Assembly: GCA_041664945.1 (NCBI GenBank)
Contig: JBAYJY010000234.1
Coordinates: forward strand, 1-6,180
Length of the DNA: 6,180 bases
Direction: 5' to 3'
Source of the DNA: JBAYJY01 sp041664945
GTDB taxonomy: Bacteria; UBP15; UBA6099
The notes under the pieces are model-generated. The model saw only the letters and a program-made list of their open reading frames with translations. It made no database searches and had not been told where the DNA came from. This document shows, piece by piece, positions 1 through 6,180 of the stretch. The translations under genes were made by a program, and so were the position numbers. The stretch's first letter is position 1, and each line of letters opens with the position of its first letter.

Positions 1-1
1 C

Positions 2-1672
2 GACCCGGCGCGCGCGGCGGAACTACGGGAGATCGCTCGAATATGCCGCCACGTACCGGAGCGACCGCCGGAGACTTTCCAGGAGGCTGTTCAGTCTGTT
101 TATTTCATGCATCTGATTTCGCAGATAGAAACTGGCGGCAATTCGATTTCATTGGGCAGAATCGACCAATTTCTGTATCCGTATTACGAAGAGGATTTGC
201 GCGCTGAGCGGATTACTCCGGAGAAAGCGCGCGAGCTGCTGTCTCTTTTATACATCAAAACGAATGAGATCTGGAACGTGCTTGAAGAGGCGTTCATACC
301 CGGAGGCGAAGGGCCTGAAGGGAAAACGACGCAGAATGTTACGGTGGGCGGTGTCGGCAGGGACGGGCGCGACGCGACGAATGAGTTGAGCTATATCGCT
401 CTCGACGCTTATGCGGACATCTGCACGGTGCAGCCGAATTTTTCCGTACGCATCGGGCCGGACGCGCCGGAAACTTTTTTTCTGAAGGCAGCCAAATATG
501 CCGAGAAGGGAGCGCTTCTGCATTTTTTCAATGACGGCAAAGTTATCGGATCGTTAGTCAGCGGCGGCCACAAGCTTGAGGACGCGCGCGACTACGGACT
601 CGTGGGATGCGTCGAACCGAACGCGCAGGGAAAAACTTTCGGCTCGACGTTCGCCGTTCAGTTCAGCGGAATCAAGTGTCTCGAATTCGCGCTCAGCGAC
701 GGCGTGGACAATATTTTCGGATACACTTCCGGCCTGACAACCGGCGACCCGGCGGGCTTCGATTCGTTCGACGATCTCTGGAACGCATACTCGGCTCAGG
801 TGTCGCATTTCATGAACCAGATGGTTCGCGGAATGGCGATTATGGACGAATGTATCGCTGAAATGCTGCCGTCGCCGTTCGCGTCGGCGACTGTCGACGG
901 GCCTATGGAAAAGGGGCTCGACCTGACGCGCGGCGGAGCGATTTACAATTCCACCGGCGTTCAGCTTATCGGGTTCGCCAATGTCGCGGACAGCCTGCAC
1001 GCGATCAAAAAAGCGGTGTTTGAAGACGGCTCGGCGACGATGGGCGAAATAGCGACATGGCTCGCGACGGACTGGGACGATGCGGAAGACAAGCGGGCAT
1101 ACCTGCTCAATAAAATATCGAAATTCGGGAATGACGACGACGCGGCGGACTCGATGGCCGCGAGAGTGATGGATCACTACTGCGCCGAGGTTGTGAAACA
1201 CAAGAATTTCCGCGGCGGCAGCTTCTGGCCGGGCGTGTTTTCGGTCGGCTTCCATGTAGCCATGGGCGCGTTCGCGGGAGCGAGCGCAGACGGGCGCCGG
1301 GCGGGCGACGTGCTCGGCAACGGCATCACGCCGACAAACGGCAACGCGCTTAAAGGGCCGACTGCGGTGGCGAACTCAGTAGCTAAAATGCCGTTGTCTC
1401 TGGCTCTCAACGGCGTCAATCTCAATATGCGTTTCAATCCTTCGCGTCTTAATCCGGACACCTTCTACTCGTTCGTGAAATCGTATCTTAAGAACGGCGG
1501 CGTTCAGATTCAGTTCAACATGACCGACACGGAGACTCTGCGCGCGGCGCAGGCCGATCCGGAAACATACCGCGACCTTATTGTTCGCGTAAGCGGTTAC
1601 TCGGCGCTTTTCACGGGTCTCAGCGAAATAGCGCAGGAAGAGATAATCAGCCGCACTGAATACGATCTATGA
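2..1672 (+). CDS. Glycyl radical enzyme (PFL-like, eliminase-type Cys loop), 5'-truncated by the window edge
   Basis: This is the C-terminal 556 residues of a pyruvate formate-lyase-family glycyl radical enzyme. The open frame runs in from the window edge. The first in-frame ATG (107) is not the start, because the 35 residues before it continue the family sequence (AEL-REIARICRHVPERPPETF is typical). Family members are about 800 residues, so roughly 250 are missing. In visible numbering, NVTVGGVGRDGRDATNELSY is at 112-131, the active-site Cys is C203 in GLVGCVEP (codon 608-610), RGGAIYNSTG is near 310, and the glycyl radical motif RVSGYSA has its Gly at 532 (codon 1595-1597), 24 residues from the end. 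By family knowledge, an activase places a radical on this Gly, which then generates the Cys thiyl radical. GCVE with the Glu two after the Cys is typical of dehydratase and C-N/C-S lyase members such as choline TMA-lyase and glycerol dehydratase, not of pyruvate formate-lyase. The substrate is not assigned. The protein is probably cytoplasmic, and the activase gene is not in the window. Confidence 0.96.
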   Translation, partial: DPARAAELREIARICRHVPERPPETFQEAVQSVYFMHLISQIETGGNSISLGRIDQFLYPYYEEDLRAERITPEKARELLSLLYIKTNEIWNVLEEAFIPGGEGPEGKTTQNVTVGGVGRDGRDATNELSYIALDAYADICTVQPNFSVRIGPDAPETFFLKAAKYAEKGALLHFFNDGKVIGSLVSGGHKLEDARDYGLVGCVEPNAQGKTFGSTFAVQFSGIKCLEFALSDGVDNIFGYTSGLTTGDPAGFDSFDDLWNAYSAQVSHFMNQMVRGMAIMDECIAEMLPSPFASATVDGPMEKGLDLTRGGAIYNSTGVQLIGFANVADSLHAIKKAVFEDGSATMGEIATWLATDWDDAEDKRAYLLNKISKFGNDDDAADSMAARVMDHYCAEVVKHKNFRGGSFWPGVFSVGFHVAMGAFAGASADGRRAGDVLGNGITPTNGNALKGPTAVANSVAKMPLSLALNGVNLNMRFNPSRLNPDTFYSFVKSYLKNGGVQIQFNMTDTETLRAAQADPETYRDLIVRVSGYSALFTGLSEIAQEEIISRTEYDL

Positions 1673-1702
1673 TGCGGGATGTAATAAACCGGGGGAACTG
1701 AA

Positions 1703-2638
1703 ATGTCGAAAGTGATGACAGTTAAGAAGGCGATCGCGGAGCACGTTCATGACGGCGATTTCGTTTACATAGGCGGCTACATCTGCCGCACGCCGTTCGC
1801 CGCGATACACGAGATAATCAGGCAGGGCGTTAAGGAATTGACGATCACGCGAAGCAACGCCGCCGACGATTTCGACATGCTGATCGGCGCCGGCGCGGTG
1901 AAGCGGTTCATCTCGACATTTCTCTCGCTTGGTTTTTTCGGGCTCGGCCGCTGCTACCGCCGGTCGATCGAGAAGGGCATTCCGCACAAGATCGAAGTCG
2001 AGGAGTATACAAACCTGTCGCTGCCGACGATGCTGATGGCGGGAGCGATGGGGATGCCGTTCGCGCCGGTAAGGGACATGGCCGGCTCGGACCTGATGAA
2101 AGTAAAGTCGTTCATGGGCGAGAATAAATACAAAGTCATTGAGTCGCCGTTCGACGGCGCGCCCACGGTTCTGGTTCCGGCTCTGTTGCCGGATGTCGCC
2201 ATCATCCACGTTCAGCAGGCGGACGAAACGGGAAACGCGCAGATGTGGGGAATCGGCGGCGACTGCCAGTACGGCGCGAACGCCGCGAAAAAGGTAATCG
2301 TGAGCTGCGAGCGGATCGTAAGCCGTGATGTCATAGGCAAAGACCCGTCGCGCACAATCGTGCCGGACTTCAAAGTAGTGGCGGTTGTCGAGGAGCCGTT
2401 TGGCTCGCATCCCGGATACACGCCTGGTTTCTATGATACGGATTTTAACTTCGGCAATATATATAAAAATGCATCTGCAACCGAGGAGGGCTTCAAGCAG
2501 TTCCTCGACGAATGGGTGTTCGGAGTAAAAAACAGGGCGGAATACACGCAGCATTACATAGAGCGGTTCGGGTACTCGACGTTCAAAAATCTCGAAGCGG
2601 AATTCGATTACGGATACCCGGTAAGTTATGCATACTAA
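1703..2638 (+). CDS. Family I CoA-transferase, subunit A (glutaconate CoA-transferase GctA-like)
   Basis: This 311-residue protein resembles GctA of glutaconate CoA-transferase along its whole length and has about the usual size. Recognisable blocks are an N-terminal MSKVMTVKKAIAEHVHDGDF, a GGY turn at 24-26, PFAAIHEIIRQG at 31-42, DMLIGAGAV at 58-66, MGMPFAPVRDMAGSDL at 116-131, DVAIIHVQQADETGNAQMWG at 164-183 and the late EEPFGSHPG at 230-238. The A subunit forms part of the CoA-binding fold; in this family the catalytic Glu is carried by the B subunit, encoded directly downstream. The complex moves CoA from a donor thioester such as acetyl-CoA to a carboxylic acid in the cytoplasm. The ATG at 1703 is preceded by GGGGGA at 1691-1696 at good spacing, and the gene starts 30 bases after the radical-enzyme stop. 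The acid it activates is unknown, and glutaconate itself is not implied. IpdA-type CoA-thioester hydrolases share the fold and are the main alternative. Confidence 0.93.
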   Translation: MSKVMTVKKAIAEHVHDGDFVYIGGYICRTPFAAIHEIIRQGVKELTITRSNAADDFDMLIGAGAVKRFISTFLSLGFFGLGRCYRRSIEKGIPHKIEVEEYTNLSLPTMLMAGAMGMPFAPVRDMAGSDLMKVKSFMGENKYKVIESPFDGAPTVLVPALLPDVAIIHVQQADETGNAQMWGIGGDCQYGANAAKKVIVSCERIVSRDVIGKDPSRTIVPDFKVVAVVEEPFGSHPGYTPGFYDTDFNFGNIYKNASATEEGFKQFLDEWVFGVKNRAEYTQHYIERFGYSTFKNLEAEFDYGYPVSYAY

Positions 2639-2643
2639 CCCGG

Positions 2644-2674
2644 ATGTTTTCTAGGGGCATAGCATGCTATGCCC
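2644..2674. repeat. Palindromic intergenic repeat, copy 1
   Basis: Five bases after the stop of the CoA-transferase A gene lies ATGTTTTCT followed by a perfect 20-base palindrome, GGGCATAGCATGCTATGCCC (2655-2674). A related copy follows the B-subunit gene at 3535-3565. The left arm here extends outward as TAGGGGCA, while the right arm breaks after GCCC (AAAG instead of the expected CTAG). No T-run follows on either strand, so it does not look like a classical intrinsic terminator. It could be a REP- or MITE-like mobile palindrome, an mRNA-stabilising hairpin or a protein-binding site. Confidence 0.85.
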
Positions 2675-2716
2675 AAAGAGTTGGCGGAGAATGCATATTA
2701 AGACAGACGAAGACTC

Positions 2717-2722
2717 AGAGGA
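2717..2722 (+). promoter_or_regulatory. Ribosome binding site that fixes the start of the CoA-transferase B gene
   Basis: AGAGGA stands five bases before the ATG at 2728. The reading frame is open upstream to an ATG at 2512, but that extension would overlap the A-subunit gene by over 120 bases and read through the palindrome. The ribosome binding site, and the match of the 2728 product to the GctB N-terminus, decide for the shorter protein. Confidence 0.8.
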
Positions 2723-2727
2723 AAAAC

Positions 2728-3528
2728 ATGGCGAAACAACCTGAGGGGTACATCAAGCCGGAACTGATGGCATGTTGCGGAGCGCGCGAGATTCGGGACA
2801 ACGACATCGTGCTGGTCGGCACCGGGTTTCCAACGATGGCGGCGAACATAGCGCGGCATACGCACGCGCCGAACGCGCGCCTCATGCAGGAATCCGGCGT
2901 CTACGATGCGCAACCGAAACGCCCGGCTCTTTCTGTCGGCGATCCATGCCTCAACCCCGGAGCAGCGATGATCGGCGGCCTGTTGGACATAATGGGCATG
3001 GCCTTGCAGGCGGGTTACGTTGACGTCGGATTTCTCTCAGGCAGCCAGGTGGATAAATTCGGAAATATAAACACGACGGCGATAGGCGACTACGACAACC
3101 CGAAGAGTCGGCTGCCGGGCAGCGGCGGCGCGAATCCGATCGGCTCGCTCGTCAAGCGCGTTCTAATCATCGCGCTGCACGACACTCGCAGGCTTGCGGA
3201 AAAAGTTGATTTCATCACAACGCCCGGTTACATCGACGGACCCGGCGCCCGCGAGAGATGCGGACTCCCGCCGGACACCGGACCGCATGCGATTATCACG
3301 AACAAGGCTGTGATGCGCTTTGACAAATCTACTGGCGAAGCCTACCTCGCCACCTACCATCCGGACACAAGCGTCGACGAGGTTGTGAAAAATACTCCGT
3401 GGAAACTGAACGTCTCTCCCGACGTATGCGAAACCGAACCGCCTACAGTGGAGGAGCTAAGAGTCATTCGCGAGGTTCTCGACCCGAAACGAATGATCGC
3501 CGCCTACATCAGCCGCGGATACGTGTGA
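2728..3528 (+). CDS. Family I CoA-transferase, subunit B (glutaconate CoA-transferase GctB-like), catalytic subunit
   Basis: This 266-residue protein has the size and block order of GctB. It shows VGTGFPTMAANIA at 30-42, QESGVYD at 54-60, SGSQVDKFGNINTT at 104-117, LPGSGGA at 129-135 and TTPGYIDGPGARERCGLP at 164-181. E55 in the ESG motif aligns with the catalytic Glu54 of Acidaminococcus GctB, which forms the glutamyl-CoA thioester intermediate. Its presence argues for a working transferase and against the IpdAB-type hydrolases, which share the fold but do not use this residue. It would pair with the A subunit from the gene 89 bases upstream. The start was set by AGAGGA before 2728. A and B genes of this family usually lie almost back to back; here they are separated by a palindromic repeat. 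By context the substrate is probably a carboxylic acid in the route that starts with the radical enzyme (inference). Confidence 0.94.
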   Translation: MAKQPEGYIKPELMACCGAREIRDNDIVLVGTGFPTMAANIARHTHAPNARLMQESGVYDAQPKRPALSVGDPCLNPGAAMIGGLLDIMGMALQAGYVDVGFLSGSQVDKFGNINTTAIGDYDNPKSRLPGSGGANPIGSLVKRVLIIALHDTRRLAEKVDFITTPGYIDGPGARERCGLPPDTGPHAIITNKAVMRFDKSTGEAYLATYHPDTSVDEVVKNTPWKLNVSPDVCETEPPTVEELRVIREVLDPKRMIAAYISRGYV

Positions 3529-3534
3529 TCTGAC

Positions 3535-3565
3535 ATGCTTTCTGGGACACAGCATGCTCTGCCCC
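3535..3565. repeat. Palindromic intergenic repeat, copy 2
   Basis: Six bases after the stop of the CoA-transferase B gene lies ATGCTTTCT followed by an imperfect 22-base palindrome (3544-3565) centred on AGCATGCT. It pairs at 9 of 11 positions, with a C-C and an A-C mismatch. It aligns with copy 1 (2644-2674) with one indel and a few substitutions. Here the right arm is the intact one (CTGCCCCTAC, running on to 3568), the reverse of copy 1. No T-run follows it on the + strand. Confidence 0.8.
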
Positions 3566-3605
3566 TACGGAAGAATTGCGAAAAATGTGATATAAGGATA
3601 TATAT

Positions 3606-4988
3606 ATGAACGCAATCAACGAAAGCTATACCGGAAAACTCGCGGAGTTCTGCGCGGGCGTCACGCTCTCGCAACTTCCGAATGAAGTCATCGACAAGAC
3701 AAAACTCTGCATACTCGATTTCATAGCGAACGTTTATGGTTCGCTCGAACTGGACGCCGTTCAGCGCGTTGCGGAATATATACGGTCTCTCGGCGGGCCG
3801 GACACTGCGGCGGCGTTGGGTTGCGGATTCCGGACTGGAGTCCATAACGCGGCGTTCTTGAACGGAACGGCCGGCGAGGCCATTGAATCGCAGGACGGAC
3901 TGCGGTTCGGCGGCAATCATCCGGGGGCGGCTGTGATTCCGGCTGCGCTTGCGATAGCGGAACAGAACGGGCAGGGCGGGGCGCGGGTTATAGAAGCGGT
4001 TGTCGCCGGATACGAGGCGGCGAACAGGCCGGCCGCGGCGGTTCACCCGCATCATACGCTCTCCGGGTTTTTGCCGACCGGAACCTGCGGCGCTTTCGGC
4101 GCTGCGGCGGCAGCCGCGAAGCTGATGGGCTACGACGCCGAAACGACGTTAAACGCGCTCGGCGCGGCGGGTTTCATTCTTCCGATCTCTATGGCGGAGC
4201 ATCTCATGGGCGGCTACACGGCGAAGATAGTGCAGGGCGGGCAGGCGGCGAGCGCGGGGCTGACCGCCGCCGGGCTTGCCGGCGCAGGAATAACCGCGCC
4301 GCCGTATACGCTCGAAGGTTCGCATCTCAAAGGCGGCTTCACGCAGATCACAACCCGCGGCTCCGCTGACATTAAGAAAGTCACGGAGAACATTGGCGAT
4401 AAATATACGATAATGGATATTTATTTCAAACCATACACTTCCTGCCGGCACACGCACGGGGCGGCGCAGGCCGCGCTCGAACTCAAAGCGGATGAGACTT
4501 TTTCCGCCGCCGAGATCGAGAAGATCGATGTTTTCACTTACGCCATTGCGACAGTGGCCGTAGGGAAGACAATCGGCGCCGGCGACAGTTTTGTTTCGGC
4601 GCAGTTCTCGTTGCCGTATGTCGTCGCAGCCTGCCTGACGGACGGCGATATGAGCGCCGCGCAGTTGAAATCGGAACGCATCTCCGACCAGGCGATTATA
4701 GCGCTTGCTAATAAAGTGAAACTATCGATTGATCCGGAGTTGAACAAGGCATACCCGGAGAAGACATCGAGTCGCGTGGAAGTCCTGCTCGCCGGCGGGC
4801 GCGCGCTTTCGCGGCAGGTGGATATTCCGAAGGGCGACCCTCGGAATTCGATGGGCGCCGACGATATCGCCGAAAAACTGAAACGATACGCGGCGAACCG
4901 AAAAAGCGGCAATATGGAAAAAATCATAAAGCTCGTTCTCGATATGGAAAACGTCGGCTCGATACGCGAGCTCACGTCATTAATCTGA
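3606..4988 (+). CDS. MmgE/PrpD family protein (2-methylcitrate dehydratase / cis-aconitate decarboxylase fold)
   Basis: This 460-residue protein is full length for the MmgE/PrpD family, which includes 2-methylcitrate dehydratase PrpD and cis-aconitate decarboxylase (IRG1/CadA). These cytoplasmic enzymes dehydrate, decarboxylate or isomerise di- and tricarboxylic acids. The N-terminal helical domain carries the Asp...His-Pro-Gly signature (D97, HPG at 105-107), then GFLPTGTCGAFGAAAAAAKL at 154-173 and K207 with a Gly/Ala-rich helix after it. KPYTSCRHTHG at 275-285 begins the C-terminal domain. D97, H105, K207 and K275 appear to match the active-site Asp93, His103, Lys207 and Lys272 described for IRG1. 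The position matching IRG1 His159, normally F-H-P, is Leu156 here. The ATG at 3606 follows AAGGA at 3594-3598, in an AT-rich leader. The gene lies between the CoA-transferase and acyl-CoA dehydrogenase genes, which suggests a carboxylate intermediate of the same route. The exact reaction cannot be read from sequence. Confidence 0.94.
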   Translation: MNAINESYTGKLAEFCAGVTLSQLPNEVIDKTKLCILDFIANVYGSLELDAVQRVAEYIRSLGGPDTAAALGCGFRTGVHNAAFLNGTAGEAIESQDGLRFGGNHPGAAVIPAALAIAEQNGQGGARVIEAVVAGYEAANRPAAAVHPHHTLSGFLPTGTCGAFGAAAAAAKLMGYDAETTLNALGAAGFILPISMAEHLMGGYTAKIVQGGQAASAGLTAAGLAGAGITAPPYTLEGSHLKGGFTQITTRGSADIKKVTENIGDKYTIMDIYFKPYTSCRHTHGAAQAALELKADETFSAAEIEKIDVFTYAIATVAVGKTIGAGDSFVSAQFSLPYVVAACLTDGDMSAAQLKSERISDQAIIALANKVKLSIDPELNKAYPEKTSSRVEVLLAGGRALSRQVDIPKGDPRNSMGADDIAEKLKRYAANRKSGNMEKIIKLVLDMENVGSIRELTSLI

Positions 4989-5007
4989 GCGTCAATGGGA
5001 GGCAGGA

Positions 5008-6174
5008 ATGGATTTTAACTTAGACAAAGAGCAACAAATGCTGGTGGACATGCTCCGCAAGATGGGCAAGCGCGAAAACTTCAAGAAGCTCGCGGCGGAG
5101 ATCGACAAGACGGGCGAATTCCCGGGATTTCTTATGAAAAAGTACGCTGATCTGGGCCTTCTCGGCATGACGCTTTCGCCCGACTACGGCGGAGGCGGGC
5201 AGCCGAACATCAACGCGATTCTCGCGATCGAGGAATTAGCGAAGTTCAGCCCGATGATCGCCGCGCCGGTTTTCGAGTCCAACATCGGCCCGGTGCGAGT
5301 GATCAATGCTTTCGGGACAGAAGAACAGAAAAAGGCGATCATACCCGGCGTGTGCGCGGGAGAAAAAAGCGTCTCGGTCTGCATGACCGAACCCGAGGCC
5401 GGCTCCGATCTCACGTCCCTTACATCAAAACTCACCGAGGACGGCGACGGCTATCTGCTTAACGGGCGCAAGACGTTCATCACCGGCGGCGGCGAGGCGA
5501 GTCACTATCTCGTCTATTGCCGCTACGGCGACGTCCCCGATTATAAAGGCATCGGCGCCGCGCTTGTCGAGAAGGGCGCGCTCGGATTCACGTTCGGCAG
5601 GCAGGAGGACTTCATGGGCTTGCGCGGCATGCCGTCATGCGACCTCATATTCGAAAACGTGAAGGTTCCCAGGGAAAACATCGTGCTTAAGATGGGGGAG
5701 TTTAAAAATCTGATGACGACATTCGATGTCGAGCGGTGTGGAAACGCTGCGATGTGTCTCGGCACGGCCGGCGGCGCGCTTGAGGAAGCGAAAGCGTATG
5801 CTATGGAGCGCAAAGCGTTCGGGCGTCCGATATGCGAGTTTCAGGACGTGCAGTTCAGCATAGTGAACATGGCTATGAAGCTGGATGCTGCGCGACTGCT
5901 GGTTTACCGCGCGGTGACTGGCGCCGGACGCGGATTTCCGTCGATGCTTGAAGCCGGCATGGCAAAGTGTTTCGCTAACGAGATGGTGGTTGATGTGACG
6001 GACGCCGCGATGCAGGTGCTCGGCGGCTACGGATACAGCAAGGAATTTCCGGTGGAGCGGATGCACCGCGACGCGCTCGCGTGGCGGGTCGCCGGCGGAA
6101 CCGTGCAGATGCTGCGTCTCGCAATGGCAAGCATACTCTTCGCGCGCCGCTTCAACCAGAAGCCCGGCGCCTGA
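5008..6174 (+). CDS. Acyl-CoA dehydrogenase (FAD-dependent)
   Basis: This complete 388-residue acyl-CoA dehydrogenase has the usual family length. The N-terminal helical domain is followed by the FAD/substrate motif CMTEPEAGSD at 125-134, KTFITGG at 155-161 in the beta domain, RKAFG at 268-272 and QVLGGYGY at 336-343 in the C-terminal helical domain. It oxidises an acyl-CoA to the 2-enoyl-CoA and normally passes electrons to ETF, which is not encoded here. The usual catalytic Glu of the Y-E-G-T motif (Glu376 of MCAD) is replaced by G363 (VAGGT at 361-365). A Glu is present at E242 in FDVER, the place used by isovaleryl-CoA and long-chain acyl-CoA dehydrogenases (Glu254), so the enzyme is probably active. 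GGGAGG at 4997-5002 supports the ATG at 5008, 19 bases after the MmgE/PrpD stop, so translation is likely coupled to the operon. The substrate is probably the CoA ester made by the upstream transferase or a product of it (inference). Confidence 0.96.
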   Translation: MDFNLDKEQQMLVDMLRKMGKRENFKKLAAEIDKTGEFPGFLMKKYADLGLLGMTLSPDYGGGGQPNINAILAIEELAKFSPMIAAPVFESNIGPVRVINAFGTEEQKKAIIPGVCAGEKSVSVCMTEPEAGSDLTSLTSKLTEDGDGYLLNGRKTFITGGGEASHYLVYCRYGDVPDYKGIGAALVEKGALGFTFGRQEDFMGLRGMPSCDLIFENVKVPRENIVLKMGEFKNLMTTFDVERCGNAAMCLGTAGGALEEAKAYAMERKAFGRPICEFQDVQFSIVNMAMKLDAARLLVYRAVTGAGRGFPSMLEAGMAKCFANEMVVDVTDAAMQVLGGYGYSKEFPVERMHRDALAWRVAGGTVQMLRLAMASILFARRFNQKPGA

Positions 6175-6180
6175 AATCCA

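Noticed and set aside
554..1255. A 233-codon open frame on the - strand inside the radical-enzyme gene
   Set aside because: It lies opposite conserved glycyl radical enzyme sequence, including the active-site Cys loop, and its translation is low-information and Arg-rich.
1667..2554. A 295-codon open frame on the - strand opposite the CoA-transferase A gene
   Set aside because: The + strand encodes a clear full-length GctA-like protein. The antisense product is Arg/His/Val-rich with no recognisable motif, which is typical of a GC-rich shadow frame.
2655..2674. Copy 1 palindrome as a rho-independent terminator
   Set aside because: AAAGAGTT follows on the + strand and CTAGAAAACA on the - strand, so there is no T-run. 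Downstream genes of the same pathway also argue against full termination here.
2512..2727. N-terminal extension of the CoA-transferase B protein from an ATG at 2512
   Set aside because: It overlaps the A-subunit gene, passes through the palindrome, adds 72 residues absent from GctB, and has a worse initiation context than the ATG at 2728.
3576..3596. TTGCGA and TATAAG as a promoter before the MmgE/PrpD gene
   Set aside because: The spacer is only 9 bases, far from the roughly 17 of a sigma-70 promoter, and the TATAAG overlaps the ribosome binding site.
5625..5634. CGGCATGCCG palindrome inside the acyl-CoA dehydrogenase gene as a third repeat copy
   Set aside because: It shares only the central GCATGC with the intergenic repeats, lacks their arms and lead sequence, and encodes conserved protein.
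2..6174. A fumarate-adding operon (benzylsuccinate or alkylsuccinate synthase with bbs-type beta-oxidation)
   Set aside because: The radical enzyme has the Cys-Val-Glu loop of eliminating members. The CoA-transferase is family I GctAB-like, while BbsEF is a family III enzyme. No small synthase subunits are present in the window. It cannot be fully excluded without the missing N-terminus.

Overview
The window is a single-strand block of five genes, all on the + strand and tightly packed. The intergenic gaps are 30, 89, 77 and 19 bases, so it reads as one operon that probably runs past both edges. The genes suggest an anaerobic, GC-rich bacterium (GC-rich by eye, not computed): the first gene encodes an oxygen-sensitive glycyl radical enzyme. 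No rRNA, tRNA or marker gene fixes the phylum.

Layout: (1) positions 2-1672, the C-terminal two thirds of a glycyl radical enzyme whose N-terminus lies outside the window; (2) 1703-2638 and (3) 2728-3528, the A and B subunits of a family I CoA-transferase resembling glutaconate CoA-transferase; (4) 3606-4988, an MmgE/PrpD-family protein; (5) 5008-6174, an acyl-CoA dehydrogenase. Two related palindromic repeats lie just behind the stop codons of the two CoA-transferase genes. No gene-free stretch exceeds 90 bases.

Working model (inference): the radical enzyme converts a small functionalised substrate, the CoA-transferase activates a carboxylic acid from that route as its CoA thioester, and the acyl-CoA dehydrogenase introduces an alpha,beta double bond. 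The MmgE/PrpD protein would act as a dehydratase, decarboxylase or isomerase on a carboxylate intermediate. The substrate cannot be named from this window, because the N-terminal half of the radical enzyme's active site is missing and its Cys-loop matches none of the subtypes I can recall. The radical-SAM activase and the electron acceptor for the dehydrogenase (ETF) are not in the window.

The points most worth following are the gene combination itself, the paired palindromes, a Leu where the MmgE/PrpD family normally has an active-site His, and an acyl-CoA dehydrogenase whose catalytic Glu appears to be in the isovaleryl-CoA dehydrogenase position.
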